Assembly: GCA_035606355.1 (NCBI GenBank)
Contig: DATNFO010000041.1
Location: 124,001 to 188,000, forward strand
DNA length: 64,000 nt
Source: Sulfopaludibacter sp035606355
GTDB lineage: Bacteria > Acidobacteriota > Terriglobia > Bryobacterales > Bryobacteraceae
Direction of reading: 5' to 3'
Positions within the stretch are counted from its first letter, which is position 1. Each line of letters opens with the position of its first letter. The notes below the pieces were generated by a model. The model was given only the letters and a program-made list of their open reading frames with translations. It had not been told where the DNA came from and searched no databases. The position numbers were made by a program, and so were the translations under genes. Positions 41,027 to 49,886 of this stretch are shown here, in pieces.

Positions 41027-41878
41027 CTAGTCGGTGGGTTGCAGCCCGGCGCGCTTCAACATCTCCAGGAACTGGCCGCGGGTGCGCATGTCGATGGATT
41101 GCGCGACAAGCTTGCCTTCGCGATCGTACACGAAGCTCTTAGGAATGCCTTCCACGAAATACATTTTGTTCACGACGCGGCCCGGGTCCAGCAGGACCGG
41201 GTAGGAAACGGGATGTTCGGCGAGGAAGGGTTTCACCTTCGAAACGTCCTCATCGCTGAAGGCAAGAATCACCAGACCCTGGCTGGCGAACTGCTTGTAG
41301 AGGGCGTCCAGATCCGGCATTTCCTTGCGGCAGGGCGGGCACCAGGTGGCCCAGAAGTTGACTAATACGACTTTGCCGCGGAGGTCGCGGAGATGCCACT
41401 GCTTGCCGCTGAGGTCCGCGACGGTGAAGTCGGCGGCTGCGCGGCTGCGGTCCTGATCTTCCAGTTCCTTCATCGCGGCATCGAATTGCGCATTTTTCAA
41501 AGAGACGTGCACGCCTTCGTAGCGGACGAGCGAGGCGAGCTCCGAATAGGTGGACCCCGGCGCATTGGGCTTCTCGGTAATGGCAGCGGCGAGCGTGGCG
41601 CCCACCTCTTGCAATGTGCCCGCTCCGAAATCGCCTTCGGTGGACAGGTTTGCGAGCCCGTTCGCCAGTGCCAACTTATTCGGGGAGCTTTCCGGCAGGC
41701 CGCGGATCTCAAGCGCGAGCTTTCTGGTGACCTCGCCGCGTTGCGCATCCGGTACGGCGCGCAGGCCGCGCAGGCCGTCGTTGATCGACTTCTCCTGATC
41801 TGTCAGCGCGGGGCGCTTGGTTTGGGCGGCAAGCGGGAGGGCTAGGGCGGCAAGGCAAAGGAGGACAGCGGCTTTCAT
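41027..41878 (-). CDS. TlpA-like periplasmic thiol-disulfide reductase
   Basis: A 283-residue protein with a signal peptide (AAVLLCLAALALPLAAQ), a helical N-terminal region of about 125 residues and a C-terminal TlpA/ResA-type thioredoxin domain. The redox pair is C180-P-P-C183 in NFWATWCPPCRKEMP, preceded by DLSGKQWHLRDLRGKVVLVN. The cis-proline region is VSYPVLLDP. Such proteins reduce periplasmic disulfides, including the haem-binding cysteines of c-type apocytochromes. That would fit the decaheme cytochrome nearby, though they are not in one operon. The spacer before the TonB receptor contains the palindromic element. Confidence 0.92.
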   Translation of the reverse strand: MKAAVLLCLAALALPLAAQTKRPALTDQEKSINDGLRGLRAVPDAQRGEVTRKLALEIRGLPESSPNKLALANGLANLSTEGDFGAGTLQEVGATLAAAITEKPNAPGSTYSELASLVRYEGVHVSLKNAQFDAAMKELEDQDRSRAAADFTVADLSGKQWHLRDLRGKVVLVNFWATWCPPCRKEMPDLDALYKQFASQGLVILAFSDEDVSKVKPFLAEHPVSYPVLLDPGRVVNKMYFVEGIPKSFVYDREGKLVAQSIDMRTRGQFLEMLKRAGLQPTD

Positions 41879-41967
41879 GCTTTACAGACTACGCCTCCTG
41901 GCGGCGGAACGCCAGTGGGGTGGGGCACTGGCGAACTTCGTTCCGCTCTGGCGCGCTCCGCGCGCCT

Positions 41968-41991
41968 GGTACCGGTCTGGAGACCGGTACC
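41968..41991. repeat. Perfect 24-base palindromic element at the TonB receptor stop codon
   Basis: Identical to the element at 20183-20206: GGTACCGGTCT, GG, AGACCGGTACC, preceded by GCGCGCCT as at 9914. Its last base is the first base of the minus-strand stop triplet (41991-41993, TAG). The left side of the gap (41879-41967) contains GCGCGCTCCGCGCGC, another short inverted repeat. Confidence 0.9.
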
Positions 41992-44276
41992 TACCTTTCG
42001 AAGACCAGGCCGGCGCTTGGGAGGATCGGAAACATCTTGTCCAGGGTGATGAAGGCCTGGCGCGTTGACGAGTTGTAGCCGTTGAAGCTGTCGTAAACGA
42101 AATTGGTGCGATTCGTGAGGTTGATGACTTCGCCGTAGAGGGTCAGCTTCCACTTATCGCGGGTCCAGGCTTTGTTGATGCGGAAGTCCGTGCGCTGATA
42201 GGACGGTAGACGGAGCCCGTCACGAACGCCGGTCACATAATAATTCGCGCCGATCTGTTGCAGGTAGCCGGGCACGGGAAACGCGCTGCCGTAGCTCCAT
42301 CGCAGGCTCATGTTGACGGTCGGCTTGACGCGCACACTGCCGTACGTGTTGATGGTGTGGCGCTGGTCGTAGTCTCCGGGAAAACGATTGCCGAGCACGC
42401 CATCGCGATCTTCGGTGTGCCCGTAGGCGTACGACACCCAGCCGGTGAGGCGATTAGCGCTGCTTCGTTGCAGGAAGAATTCCGCGCCGCGGGAGTAGCC
42501 GCGGAGGGAATTCGTATACGGGGGATTGAGCGGCGGCGCGGCGATTTTTCCGGTGGGCAGCAGGCGCGGATAGAAGAGCGGCTGAAAGATGAGGTCGCGA
42601 TCGGCGCGATTGTAGAGCTCGGCGCGAAGCCGGGTTCGCTCGCCGATTCTCTGTTCGAGCGCCGCGATGGCGTGGTTGGAGCGCTGCGGCAGCATGCGCC
42701 GTGAGCCCAGCGGCGATGTCAGCACGTTGAGCTCGGGATACTGCACGTACTGTCCCCAGCCGAGCTGCAGGCGGGTATACGGCGTGAGCAGAAATGAGGC
42801 GGAAGCGGATGGAGAGAGCGCGGGGATGCCGTCGATGGAATCGTGGTCCCAGCGTGCGCCTGCTTCCAGGTGAACGCGGCCGCCGAGCGCGATCAGAGAT
42901 TGCTGTACATATCCGCCCGTGCGCGTCGATTTGCCGTTGAAGCGATCCAGGACGGTAGGCTTGCTTGCGACGGATTGGTATTGGTTGCTGTTGCCTTCGT
43001 CGCGCAGCTCGCGGGTGCTCCAGCCTACCTGGAGCGGAGTTCGCGCGCTCCACATCCACGTGGCGTCGACGTTCCAGACCCATTCGCCGTAGAGGCCCTG
43101 GCCGAGCAGCAGCGCACTCGGGTCGGTATCGTTCCATCGCTCGCGCATCCATGCCGCGTGAGTAGTAACGATTAGCTTGTCGGTCGGGGTGACGCGCCAT
43201 CCGAGGTTCCCGAGCGTGTAATGGTAGCCGCCCTTCATGACGGAATTGACGCCAAGGCGTGAGGCGCTCGCGGAACGGTCGAGGTTCGAATAACTCTCCA
43301 GTACGTAGAGCGAGAGCGAGCTTTTCGCAGTGAGGTCATAGGAGAGACGCGCCTGCACATCTTCCAGGCCGAAGACGAGCGATGTATCGGGGAAGGTGCG
43401 TTCCAGAATGTATTGCAGGTAACTCTTGCGCGTGGCGACGAGCCAGGAGCCGCGGTTGTGTTTGCGACGGAACGGACCTTCCACCAGCACGCCGGCGTTG
43501 GATGCGCTGGCGGCGACACGGAACGTGACTTTATCGCGATTGCCTTCGCGGGTTTCCACATCGAGCACGGCGGCGCTGCGATCACCGAAGCGCGAAGGGT
43601 AAGCGCCTTCGTGAAGGTCCATCATCTCGACCATGTCGCCGTTGAAGGCGGTGCCGGAGCCCGAGACTCCGTTGCCCTGAATTTCGTGAAACGGCTGGTG
43701 GAGGAGCACGCCATCCAGATAGAGGCCGACGCGATTGTAGTCCGCGCCGCGGACGGAGAATCGCGCGTCGAAATCGTTGTTGGAACTGACGCCGGGCAGG
43801 CTTTGGACGGCGCGCAGCGGATCGTCGGCCAGCACGCTTCCGAGGTTCTTCACGTCATTGCCGGACATGACGAGCGATGCCGGGCTGTCCTGGCGTGCGC
43901 CTTCGAAGGGATCGGTACGGGCTTCCACGGTCTCAGACTGGCGAAGGGAATCGGGCGTCAGGAGAACTTCGAAGTCCTTGGTCTCGCCGGCATTCAGGTG
44001 GAAAGGGCGGTTGACGAGGTGGTAGCCGACGGTCGCGACGTTGAGCACGTAGTCGCCGGGCGCGAGCGCATCGAAGTGGAATCGGCCGGAGGAATCCGTG
44101 ATGGCTTGCGAGGGGGTCGCGGAGAGCGAGATTCTTACGTTGGCCAGCGCTTCGCCGCCCTGTGTATCGACTACTGTGCCGCGAATCTGGCCGGTGGTTT
44201 GGGCGCATGCTGCCGCCGCGAGGAGAGGCAGGGCAAGGCTCGCAAGAATAGGGCGCCGGGTCACGATGAACAGCAT
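41991..44276 (-). CDS. TonB-dependent outer-membrane receptor with carboxypeptidase-regulatory domain
   Basis: A 761-residue outer-membrane protein. After the signal peptide (RPILASLALPLLAAAACAQ) comes a CarboxypepD_reg-like domain (GQIRGTVVDTQGGEALANVR, SDSSGRFHFDALAPGDYVL-like region at about residues 55-75), then the TonB plug (SNNDFDARFSVRGADYNRVG, LYLDGVLLHQPFH) and a long beta barrel. The plug carries a normal RGxxxxRVxxYLDG motif. The substrate is unknown; such receptors in acidobacteria usually take up siderophores or glycans. The final residues are VFER rather than an aromatic end, possibly because the stop codon is supplied by the palindrome. ATG 44276 is preferred to GTG 44291. Confidence 0.9.
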   Translation of the reverse strand: MLFIVTRRPILASLALPLLAAAACAQTTGQIRGTVVDTQGGEALANVRISLSATPSQAITDSSGRFHFDALAPGDYVLNVATVGYHLVNRPFHLNAGETKDFEVLLTPDSLRQSETVEARTDPFEGARQDSPASLVMSGNDVKNLGSVLADDPLRAVQSLPGVSSNNDFDARFSVRGADYNRVGLYLDGVLLHQPFHEIQGNGVSGSGTAFNGDMVEMMDLHEGAYPSRFGDRSAAVLDVETREGNRDKVTFRVAASASNAGVLVEGPFRRKHNRGSWLVATRKSYLQYILERTFPDTSLVFGLEDVQARLSYDLTAKSSLSLYVLESYSNLDRSASASRLGVNSVMKGGYHYTLGNLGWRVTPTDKLIVTTHAAWMRERWNDTDPSALLLGQGLYGEWVWNVDATWMWSARTPLQVGWSTRELRDEGNSNQYQSVASKPTVLDRFNGKSTRTGGYVQQSLIALGGRVHLEAGARWDHDSIDGIPALSPSASASFLLTPYTRLQLGWGQYVQYPELNVLTSPLGSRRMLPQRSNHAIAALEQRIGERTRLRAELYNRADRDLIFQPLFYPRLLPTGKIAAPPLNPPYTNSLRGYSRGAEFFLQRSSANRLTGWVSYAYGHTEDRDGVLGNRFPGDYDQRHTINTYGSVRVKPTVNMSLRWSYGSAFPVPGYLQQIGANYYVTGVRDGLRLPSYQRTDFRINKAWTRDKWKLTLYGEVINLTNRTNFVYDSFNGYNSSTRQAFITLDKMFPILPSAGLVFER

Positions 44277-44345
44277 GATAGCGCCGCGCACGTGCTACCG
44301 CTAACGGCGGGTTGCAGGTATGATGTTCCGAATAGGAGCGCCATC

Positions 44346-44813
44346 ATGGAGTCCGCTGCTAAACAGGCCGCCGGATTTATTGCCAAGTTCGATCCGCCCG
44401 TGCAGAAGCTGATCCGCGAGTGCCGCGCCGCGGTCCGCAAACGCTATCCGGCTGCCGTGGAACTGATCTACGACAACTACAACTTCCTGGTCTTCGGCTT
44501 CGGCCCCTCGGAACGCGCGGGCGAGGCGCTGCTTTCCCTTGCGGCACATTCCAAGGGAGTCAATCTGTTCTTTCTCCAGGGCGCGGCGCTTCCGGACCCA
44601 ACGCACATCCTGGAAGGCAGCGGGAAGCAGGTCCGGTTCATCCGTTTGGAATCGGCCGCCCGGCTGAGCGATCCGCACGTGGACGCGCTGTTCCACTCGG
44701 CGGAAATGAACATGCGAGTGCCGATGCCGCGCGAGGGAAAGGGCTACACCCTCGTGAAATCGATCTCGGCCAAGCAACGTCCTCGCAGCGCAGCAAAAAC
44801 GGCCGGCAGATAA
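44346..44813 (+). CDS. DUF1801-like small protein
   Basis: A 155-residue protein with the DUF1801 layout: FIAKFDPPVQKLIRECRAAV followed by RKRYPAAVELIYDNYNFLVF, then GVNLFFLQGAALPDPTHILE and QVRFIRLESAARLSD. DUF1801 proteins are small, of the YdhG/frataxin-like fold, with unclear roles. The start is fixed by TAGGAG about ten bases upstream and divergence from the TonB receptor 70 bases away; TATGAT near 44317 could be its -10 box. The tail SAKQRPRSAAKTAGR is basic. Not linked to its neighbours by spacing. Confidence 0.8.
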   Translation: MESAAKQAAGFIAKFDPPVQKLIRECRAAVRKRYPAAVELIYDNYNFLVFGFGPSERAGEALLSLAAHSKGVNLFFLQGAALPDPTHILEGSGKQVRFIRLESAARLSDPHVDALFHSAEMNMRVPMPREGKGYTLVKSISAKQRPRSAAKTAGR

Positions 44814-44883
44814 CCGTACTTTGGGTTACAGCAGCTCCGCGGCTGCGGAAATTATCCTGGATTGATCGGAGCCTTGTGGTCCC

Positions 44884-47097
44884 ATGATTTTATCCAAGCG
44901 AAAAATCCTCAGCGTGGCGAGCCTGGCGCTTTGCAGTTCGGTGCTGATTCTGCAGGCTCAAAAGAAGGCGCCCTTCAATCCTCACGAGAAGGCCTTCTAT
45001 GCCGACCCGCTGGATATCGTTTTTGTGCAGCCGGGGCTGACCATCACGGTAGTGTCGGCTAAGATTGCCTCCGACGGGACCATCAGCGTGGATTACAAGC
45101 TCAGCGACGCGAACGGGCAACCGCTCGATAGAACCGGCGTGACGACTCCCGGCGTCGTATCTCTGAGCTTTGTGATCGGGTACATTCCGAAAGGCCAGGA
45201 GCAGTACAGTTCATACATTGTGCGGCCGGTGGCCTCCACCACCGGGAACGGGGTCACGGCGACACAAGCGGCTGCCGATTCCGGAGGAACTACGCAGACC
45301 GCCGCCACGGGCGAGTACATTTACACGTTTGCCACGAAGGCGCCAACGGATTTCGACGCTACTGCTACGCATCGCGCCGGCATTTACGGGAACCGCAATC
45401 TCACGCAATGGAATCTGGGGACGAACTTCGCGGATACGACGTATGACTTCGTTCCCGCCGGAGGCACCCCACATCCACGCGACATCGTTCGCACCGCCGA
45501 TTGCAATCAGTGTCACGGACTGCCGAATGGCATGACGACGGCCACTGGTTCGGCGGGGCTGGCGGCGCACGGTGGATCGCGGCGCCACGTAGAGCTCTGC
45601 GTGATTTGCCATCAGCCGCAGACCAGCGATCCCGATACCGGCAACAGCGTCGATTTCAAGGTCTTCATCCACAAGTTGCATGCCGGGGCCACGCTGCCGA
45701 GCGTACAGGCGGGCACGCCGTACCGCATCATCGGCTTCGGGAACGCGGTGAACGACTGGTCGACGGTGGTGTACCCGGCGGACATCAGGCGCTGCCAGTC
45801 CTGCCACAATCCGAAAAACGGCGCGGCGCAGACGAACGCGTGGCTCACAACGCCGACGCGCGCGGCGTGCGGATCGTGTCACGACAACGTCAATTTTGCG
45901 ACGGGCGCGAATCACGCGGGCGGTCCGCAGGTTACCGATAATCAGTGCTCGCTATGCCACATCCCGCAAGGCGAGTTGGATTTCGACGCGTCGATCATGG
46001 GCGGGCACGTGATTCCCGACGAATCGAGCCAGATTCCGGGGCTGAATTTCACGCTGGTGAAAGCTACGAACGGCGGACCGGGACAGAAGCCGGCAGTCAC
46101 GTTTACCGTGCGAGACAATTCCGGCGCGGGAATTCCAATGAGCTCATTCACAGCGGCGGGAGGGGCGCTGTCGCTCACTATGGCCGGTCCGGCGTCCGAT
46201 TACGGCTATACGAGTTTCGGTTCGGATGTGACCACGCCAGGGTACGTGACCGAGGCGGTGGCGCGCGCGGCGTCCTGCACGAACGACGGTACCTGCACGT
46301 ATACGTTTACACACGCGGTGCCTGCCGGCGCGAAGGGCACTTATGCGATAGGCATCGAAGGGCGGCTGCCGATTACGCTGCTGCCGGGAACGGTGCAGCA
46401 GACGAGCGTGAATTACGGCGGACAGAACAAGGTAATCTACTTTTCCGTGGACGGCACAGCGGCGCAGCCAAGACGTACCGTGGTGGCGCTTTCGAATTGC
46501 AACGATTGCCATGTTCATCTGGAAGCGCACGGCAATCTGCGCAACAACACGGAGTATTGCGTGCTGTGCCATAACCCGAGCAACACGGACGCGTCGACGC
46601 GCACCGCGGCAGCGAACGCCGCGGACAAGAACGCTCCGCCGCAGGGCGTCAACTTCGCGCTGATGGTTCATAAAATCCACACGGGGGAGAATCTGGAAGA
46701 GCAGTTCGGGCAGGATTACCGGGTGATCGGCTTCGGCGGGAGCGTGAACAGTTTCGGCACGGCGTTCGCGCCGGTGCCCGCAGCCATCGCGAACACGGGG
46801 GTGCGGTACCCCGCCATGGGCCCGGCGGGCAACGTGCAGGATACCGCCGAATGCTACATGTGCCACGTAAACGGTTCGGAGGATGTGCTGCCCATCGGCA
46901 AGAATCCGGTGACCGACCCTCAGGGTCTGGAGAATCCCGCGCCCGCGACCACTTCGGCGTGCACGGCCTGCCATCTGAATCAATCCGCGTACGCGCACGC
47001 GGCGGTTAACACGGATGCGCGTTTCGGCGAGAGCTGCGACATTTGTCACGGCAGAGGCGCCGCGTTCGATGCTACCCAGGTACATGCGGGAAAATGA
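44884..47097 (+). CDS. OmcA/MtrC-type decaheme c-type cytochrome
   Basis: A 737-residue secreted cytochrome with signal peptide (ILSVASLALCSSVLILQAQ). Ten CxxCH haem sites are present: CNQCH, CVICH, CQSCH, CGSCH, CSLCH, then CNDCH, CVLCH, CYMCH, CTACH and CDICH. They fall in two pentaheme halves separated by beta-rich segments (KPAVTFTVRDNSGAGIP, GAKGTYAIGIEGRLPITLL), the four-domain plan of the OmcA/MtrC family. These proteins move electrons across or outside the outer membrane to minerals or other acceptors. No MtrA, MtrB or CymA homologue is in the window. No lipobox was identified; the cysteine in the signal region is not in a clear one. Confidence 0.93.
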   Translation: MILSKRKILSVASLALCSSVLILQAQKKAPFNPHEKAFYADPLDIVFVQPGLTITVVSAKIASDGTISVDYKLSDANGQPLDRTGVTTPGVVSLSFVIGYIPKGQEQYSSYIVRPVASTTGNGVTATQAAADSGGTTQTAATGEYIYTFATKAPTDFDATATHRAGIYGNRNLTQWNLGTNFADTTYDFVPAGGTPHPRDIVRTADCNQCHGLPNGMTTATGSAGLAAHGGSRRHVELCVICHQPQTSDPDTGNSVDFKVFIHKLHAGATLPSVQAGTPYRIIGFGNAVNDWSTVVYPADIRRCQSCHNPKNGAAQTNAWLTTPTRAACGSCHDNVNFATGANHAGGPQVTDNQCSLCHIPQGELDFDASIMGGHVIPDESSQIPGLNFTLVKATNGGPGQKPAVTFTVRDNSGAGIPMSSFTAAGGALSLTMAGPASDYGYTSFGSDVTTPGYVTEAVARAASCTNDGTCTYTFTHAVPAGAKGTYAIGIEGRLPITLLPGTVQQTSVNYGGQNKVIYFSVDGTAAQPRRTVVALSNCNDCHVHLEAHGNLRNNTEYCVLCHNPSNTDASTRTAAANAADKNAPPQGVNFALMVHKIHTGENLEEQFGQDYRVIGFGGSVNSFGTAFAPVPAAIANTGVRYPAMGPAGNVQDTAECYMCHVNGSEDVLPIGKNPVTDPQGLENPAPATTSACTACHLNQSAYAHAAVNTDARFGESCDICHGRGAAFDATQVHAGK

Positions 47098-47100
47098 GGA

Positions 47101-47859
47101 ATGATCCTCGAAGGCAATACGGTTTTCATTACGGGCGGCGGTTCGGGAATCGGCCGCGGACTCGCCGAAGCTTTTCATAAGCGTGGGAATCAGGTGATTA
47201 TCGGGGGCCGGCGGAAGGCGGCACTCGATGAGACCGCGGCAGCGAATCCGGGCATCAAGACCATCGTGTTCGACGTTGCGAATAAGGAAAGCATTTCGCG
47301 GGGCGCCGCTGAGTTGATTCGCCGCTTCCCCGATCTCAACGTGGTCGTGAACAATGCCGGTGTGCAGAAGGCCACGAATTTCGCGGGCAAAATCGACGAG
47401 CGGGACTTCGAAGCGGAGATCGACACCAACATCTACGGAGTGCTGCGAGTAACGTCGGCGTTTCTGGAGCATTTGAAGGAGAAGCCGTCGGCAACGATCG
47501 TCAATCTCTCGTCGGGCCTGGCGTTTATGCCGATGGCTCGATTTCCGGTGTACTGCGCCACGAAGGCATTCGTGCACTCGTTCTCGATGACGCTGCGGCG
47601 TCAATTGAGCGGGACGAGCGTGCGTGTGATCGAGCTGGCTCCGCCATGGGTGGTGACGGATCTCGGGGGCGACCACACTCCGCCGGTCGCCAGGGAAGGG
47701 CGGCCGGGGCCGATGCCGCTCGCCGGGTTTATAGAGGCTGCCATGCAGGGGCTCGCCAGCGATGTGGAAGAGCTTCCGGTGGCCGGCGCGAAGTTTCTCT
47801 ACGACGCCGGAGTCGCGCCGGGCGCGGCCGCTGCGTTCGGCAAATTGAACGCGGAATGA
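47101..47859 (+). CDS. SDR-family oxidoreductase (DltE-like)
   Basis: A 252-residue short-chain dehydrogenase. It shows the cofactor loop FITGGGSGIGRGLAEAF, NNAGVQKATNF, and active-site Y151-x3-K155 in VYCATKAFVHSFSMTL, with serine in IVNLSSGLAFMP. The LSSGLAFMP and VIELAPPWVVTDL segments resemble DltE-type SDRs. It lies three bases after the cytochrome stop and so could be co-transcribed with it, though a functional link is not evident. Substrate unknown. Confidence 0.9.
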   Translation: MILEGNTVFITGGGSGIGRGLAEAFHKRGNQVIIGGRRKAALDETAAANPGIKTIVFDVANKESISRGAAELIRRFPDLNVVVNNAGVQKATNFAGKIDERDFEAEIDTNIYGVLRVTSAFLEHLKEKPSATIVNLSSGLAFMPMARFPVYCATKAFVHSFSMTLRRQLSGTSVRVIELAPPWVVTDLGGDHTPPVAREGRPGPMPLAGFIEAAMQGLASDVEELPVAGAKFLYDAGVAPGAAAAFGKLNAE

Positions 47860-47904
47860 ACCCGTCCAAATATCGCCATTAATATTATTTATCGCGCACC
47901 TCTA

Positions 47905-47933
47905 TTGCATTAAATAAACTTCTACCCTATACT
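47905..47933 (+). promoter_or_regulatory. Promoter of the ilv leader and operon
   Basis: TTGCAT at 47905-47910 and TATACT at 47928-47933 have an ideal 17-base spacer in a locally AT-rich stretch (47875-47945). The predicted start at about 47940 lies roughly nine bases before the leader-peptide ATG. Confidence 0.75.
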
Positions 47934-47948
47934 CGAAGTTTAGTACCC

Positions 47949-48032
47949 ATGGCGATCGCTACTCCAGGCCGGCAGTTTCTCCTCATTAGCCCCGTAGCCA
48001 TTATTCCGGTTATCGTAGCCGGCCCCGCCTGA
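47949..48032 (+). CDS. Branched-chain amino acid leader peptide, 27 residues
   Basis: An open frame of 27 codons ending TGA at 48030-48032, just after the promoter and before the hairpins. Ten of 27 codons are Ile, Leu or Val: I3, L11, L12, I13, V16, I18, I19, V21, I22 and V23, with eight of them in residues 11-22. This is the hallmark of an attenuation leader that senses charged branched-chain tRNAs. There is no good Shine-Dalgarno sequence and the 5' leader is only about nine bases, so initiation may be nearly leaderless. Too short for routine gene calling. Position and composition agree with IlvL/IlvB leaders of other bacteria; the sequence itself is not obviously homologous. Confidence 0.8.
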   Translation: MAIATPGRQFLLISPVAIIPVIVAGPA

Positions 48033-48101
48033 CGGCCGCCAGGGAACAAGATTTCCAAGGCCATCAGCGGGGCGAAGCAAAACCCCTCTGATGGCCTTTT
48101 T
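48023..48101 (+). terminator. Attenuator: mutually exclusive antiterminator and terminator
   Basis: Terminator: AAGGCCATCAG (48057-48067) pairs with CTGATGGCCTT (48088-48098), extended by GGGG (48069-48072) with CCCC (48083-48086), then a T run to 48101. Antiterminator: CCCCGC, TGA and GGCC (48023-48037) pair with GGCC, TCA and GCGGGG (48059-48072), using the terminator's left arm. A pause hairpin, GGCCGGC (47967-47973) with GCCGGCC (48018-48024), would free or block the antiterminator strand depending on ribosome position on the leader peptide. Confidence 0.82.
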
Positions 48102-48137
48102 CGTTTTATGCACCCTCTTTCGCAGGGAAAGGAAGCT

Positions 48138-49871
48138 ATGTCGAACCTAATGAGCGGAGCGCGGATGCTCCTGGAATGCCTGTCGCGCGAAGGCGTGGAC
48201 TGCATTTTCGGGTATCCCGGCGGCGTGACGCTGCCCTTCTACGATGTTCTCTACGACCACCACATCCGCCATGTGCTGGTACGGCATGAGGAGAACGCCG
48301 CATTCGCCGCGGAAGGCTATGCGCGCGCGACCGGGAAGGTAGGCGTCTGCTGTGCGACTTCCGGACCGGGCGCCACAAACCTGGTAACCGGGCTGGTTGA
48401 CGCGATGATGGACTCCATCCCGATCGTCGCCCTCACCGGCCAAGTGCCCACTAAGCTGATCGGCAGCGACGCGTTCCAGGAAGCCGATACGTTCGGCATC
48501 ACGCGCTCCTGCACGAAGCACAATTATCTGGTCAGGCGCCTCGAAGAGCTGCCGCAGGCAGTGCACGAAGCATTCTATGTTGCCGCGAGCGGACGCCCCG
48601 GTCCCGTGCTCGTAGATATTACGAAGGATGTATTTCAGGCGCAGGGTCACTACCAGCCGGTTGCCAGCGTTCATCTGCCGGGCTATAAGGTCTTCACCGA
48701 AGGCCACACCGGGCAGATCCGCCGGGCGGCGCAGCTTGCGCAGGAAGCGGAGCGGCCGCTGGTGTACGCCGGAGGCGGCATTGTAGCGGCGGGAGCCGCC
48801 GCCGAATTGAAAGAGTTCGTCGAGCGCGCGGATACGCCGGCGGTGGTCACGCTCATGGGCCTCGGGTCGCTTCCCAGTGAGCACCCGAACTTCATCAGCA
48901 TGCCCGGCATGCACGGCAGCTATGCGGCGAACCAGGCGCTCACGAACTGCGATGTGCTGATCGCGCTGGGTGTGCGCTTCGACGATCGCGTGACGGGCCG
49001 CCTGGCCGCGTTCGCGCCGCACGCGAAAGTGATCCACGTGGATATAGACCCCGCTGAGATCGGTAAAAACCGCGCTCCCGATGTCCCGATCGTTGGCGAC
49101 GTGAAGCGCGTGCTCACAAAAATGAACAAGCAGCTCGCCGAAGAAAAGGCGGCCGCCAACGAGAAGCGCGCGGCGGCGCGGCGGGCGTGGTGGCAGCAGG
49201 TTCGCGCGTGGAAGGACGAGCATCCGTTGCAGGTGGTCACGTCGGACTCCGAAATTAAACCGCAGCACCTGATGGCGGAAATCGACCGGCTCAGCGGCGG
49301 CAACGCGATCGTGACCAGCGATGTGGGACAACATCAGATGTGGGCCGCGCAGCTTGTGCGTTTCAATGAGCCGCGCCTGTGGCTGAACTCCGGCGGTCTC
49401 GGCTCCATGGGCTTTGGCCTTCCGGCGGCGATCGGCGCGCAGTTCGCGCGTCCGGACAAGCTGGTGTTCGCGATCGCCGGTGACGGCGGCTTCCAGATGG
49501 CGATCCCCGAACTCGGCACGATCGCCAGCAACGGACTGCCGATCAAGATCATCATCATGAACAACGGCTATCTCGGGATGGTGCGGCAGTGGCAGACGCT
49601 GTTCTACAACAACCGGCTGAGTTCCGTGGAGCTCGATTGCTTCCCCGATGCGGCCAAGCTTGCCGGAGCCTACGGATTCAAGGGACGCACGATCGATAAG
49701 CCGTGGGAACTCGCGCCCGCGCTGGAAGAGGCGGTCCGGGAACCGGGTCCGTATCTGCTGAACGTCAAGGTGACGCCGTTCGAAAGCGTCTATCCGATGG
49801 TGCCCGCCGGCGCGGCGATCAATGAAATGGTGCTCGGTCCGCCGCAGCCCGTTCCCGTGCCCGCAACGTAA
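48138..49871 (+). CDS. ilvB: Acetolactate synthase, large (catalytic) subunit
   Basis: A 577-residue ThDP enzyme catalysing the first common step of valine, leucine and isoleucine synthesis. The catalytic glutamate lies in LVRHEENAAFAAEGYARATG, the FAD/quinone-binding middle domain has VTLMGLGSLPSEHPNFISMP, and the ThDP motif is GDGGFQMAIPELGTI with MNNGYLGMVRQW. Length and motifs are those of the anabolic enzyme. ATG 48138 with GGAAAGGAAGCT is preferred over ATG 48108, which lies in the leader. Control is by the attenuator upstream. The small subunit follows after 15 bases. Confidence 0.96.
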   Translation: MSNLMSGARMLLECLSREGVDCIFGYPGGVTLPFYDVLYDHHIRHVLVRHEENAAFAAEGYARATGKVGVCCATSGPGATNLVTGLVDAMMDSIPIVALTGQVPTKLIGSDAFQEADTFGITRSCTKHNYLVRRLEELPQAVHEAFYVAASGRPGPVLVDITKDVFQAQGHYQPVASVHLPGYKVFTEGHTGQIRRAAQLAQEAERPLVYAGGGIVAAGAAAELKEFVERADTPAVVTLMGLGSLPSEHPNFISMPGMHGSYAANQALTNCDVLIALGVRFDDRVTGRLAAFAPHAKVIHVDIDPAEIGKNRAPDVPIVGDVKRVLTKMNKQLAEEKAAANEKRAAARRAWWQQVRAWKDEHPLQVVTSDSEIKPQHLMAEIDRLSGGNAIVTSDVGQHQMWAAQLVRFNEPRLWLNSGGLGSMGFGLPAAIGAQFARPDKLVFAIAGDGGFQMAIPELGTIASNGLPIKIIIMNNGYLGMVRQWQTLFYNNRLSSVELDCFPDAAKLAGAYGFKGRTIDKPWELAPALEEAVREPGPYLLNVKVTPFESVYPMVPAGAAINEMVLGPPQPVPVPAT

Positions 49872-49886
49872 GGAGGAAAAATCGCC

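Noticed and set aside
47860..48137. ilv leader considered as a riboswitch or T-box
   Set aside because: No T-box specifier or AGGGTGG-like T-box sequence was seen, and the peptide composition explains the region better as translation-coupled attenuation.
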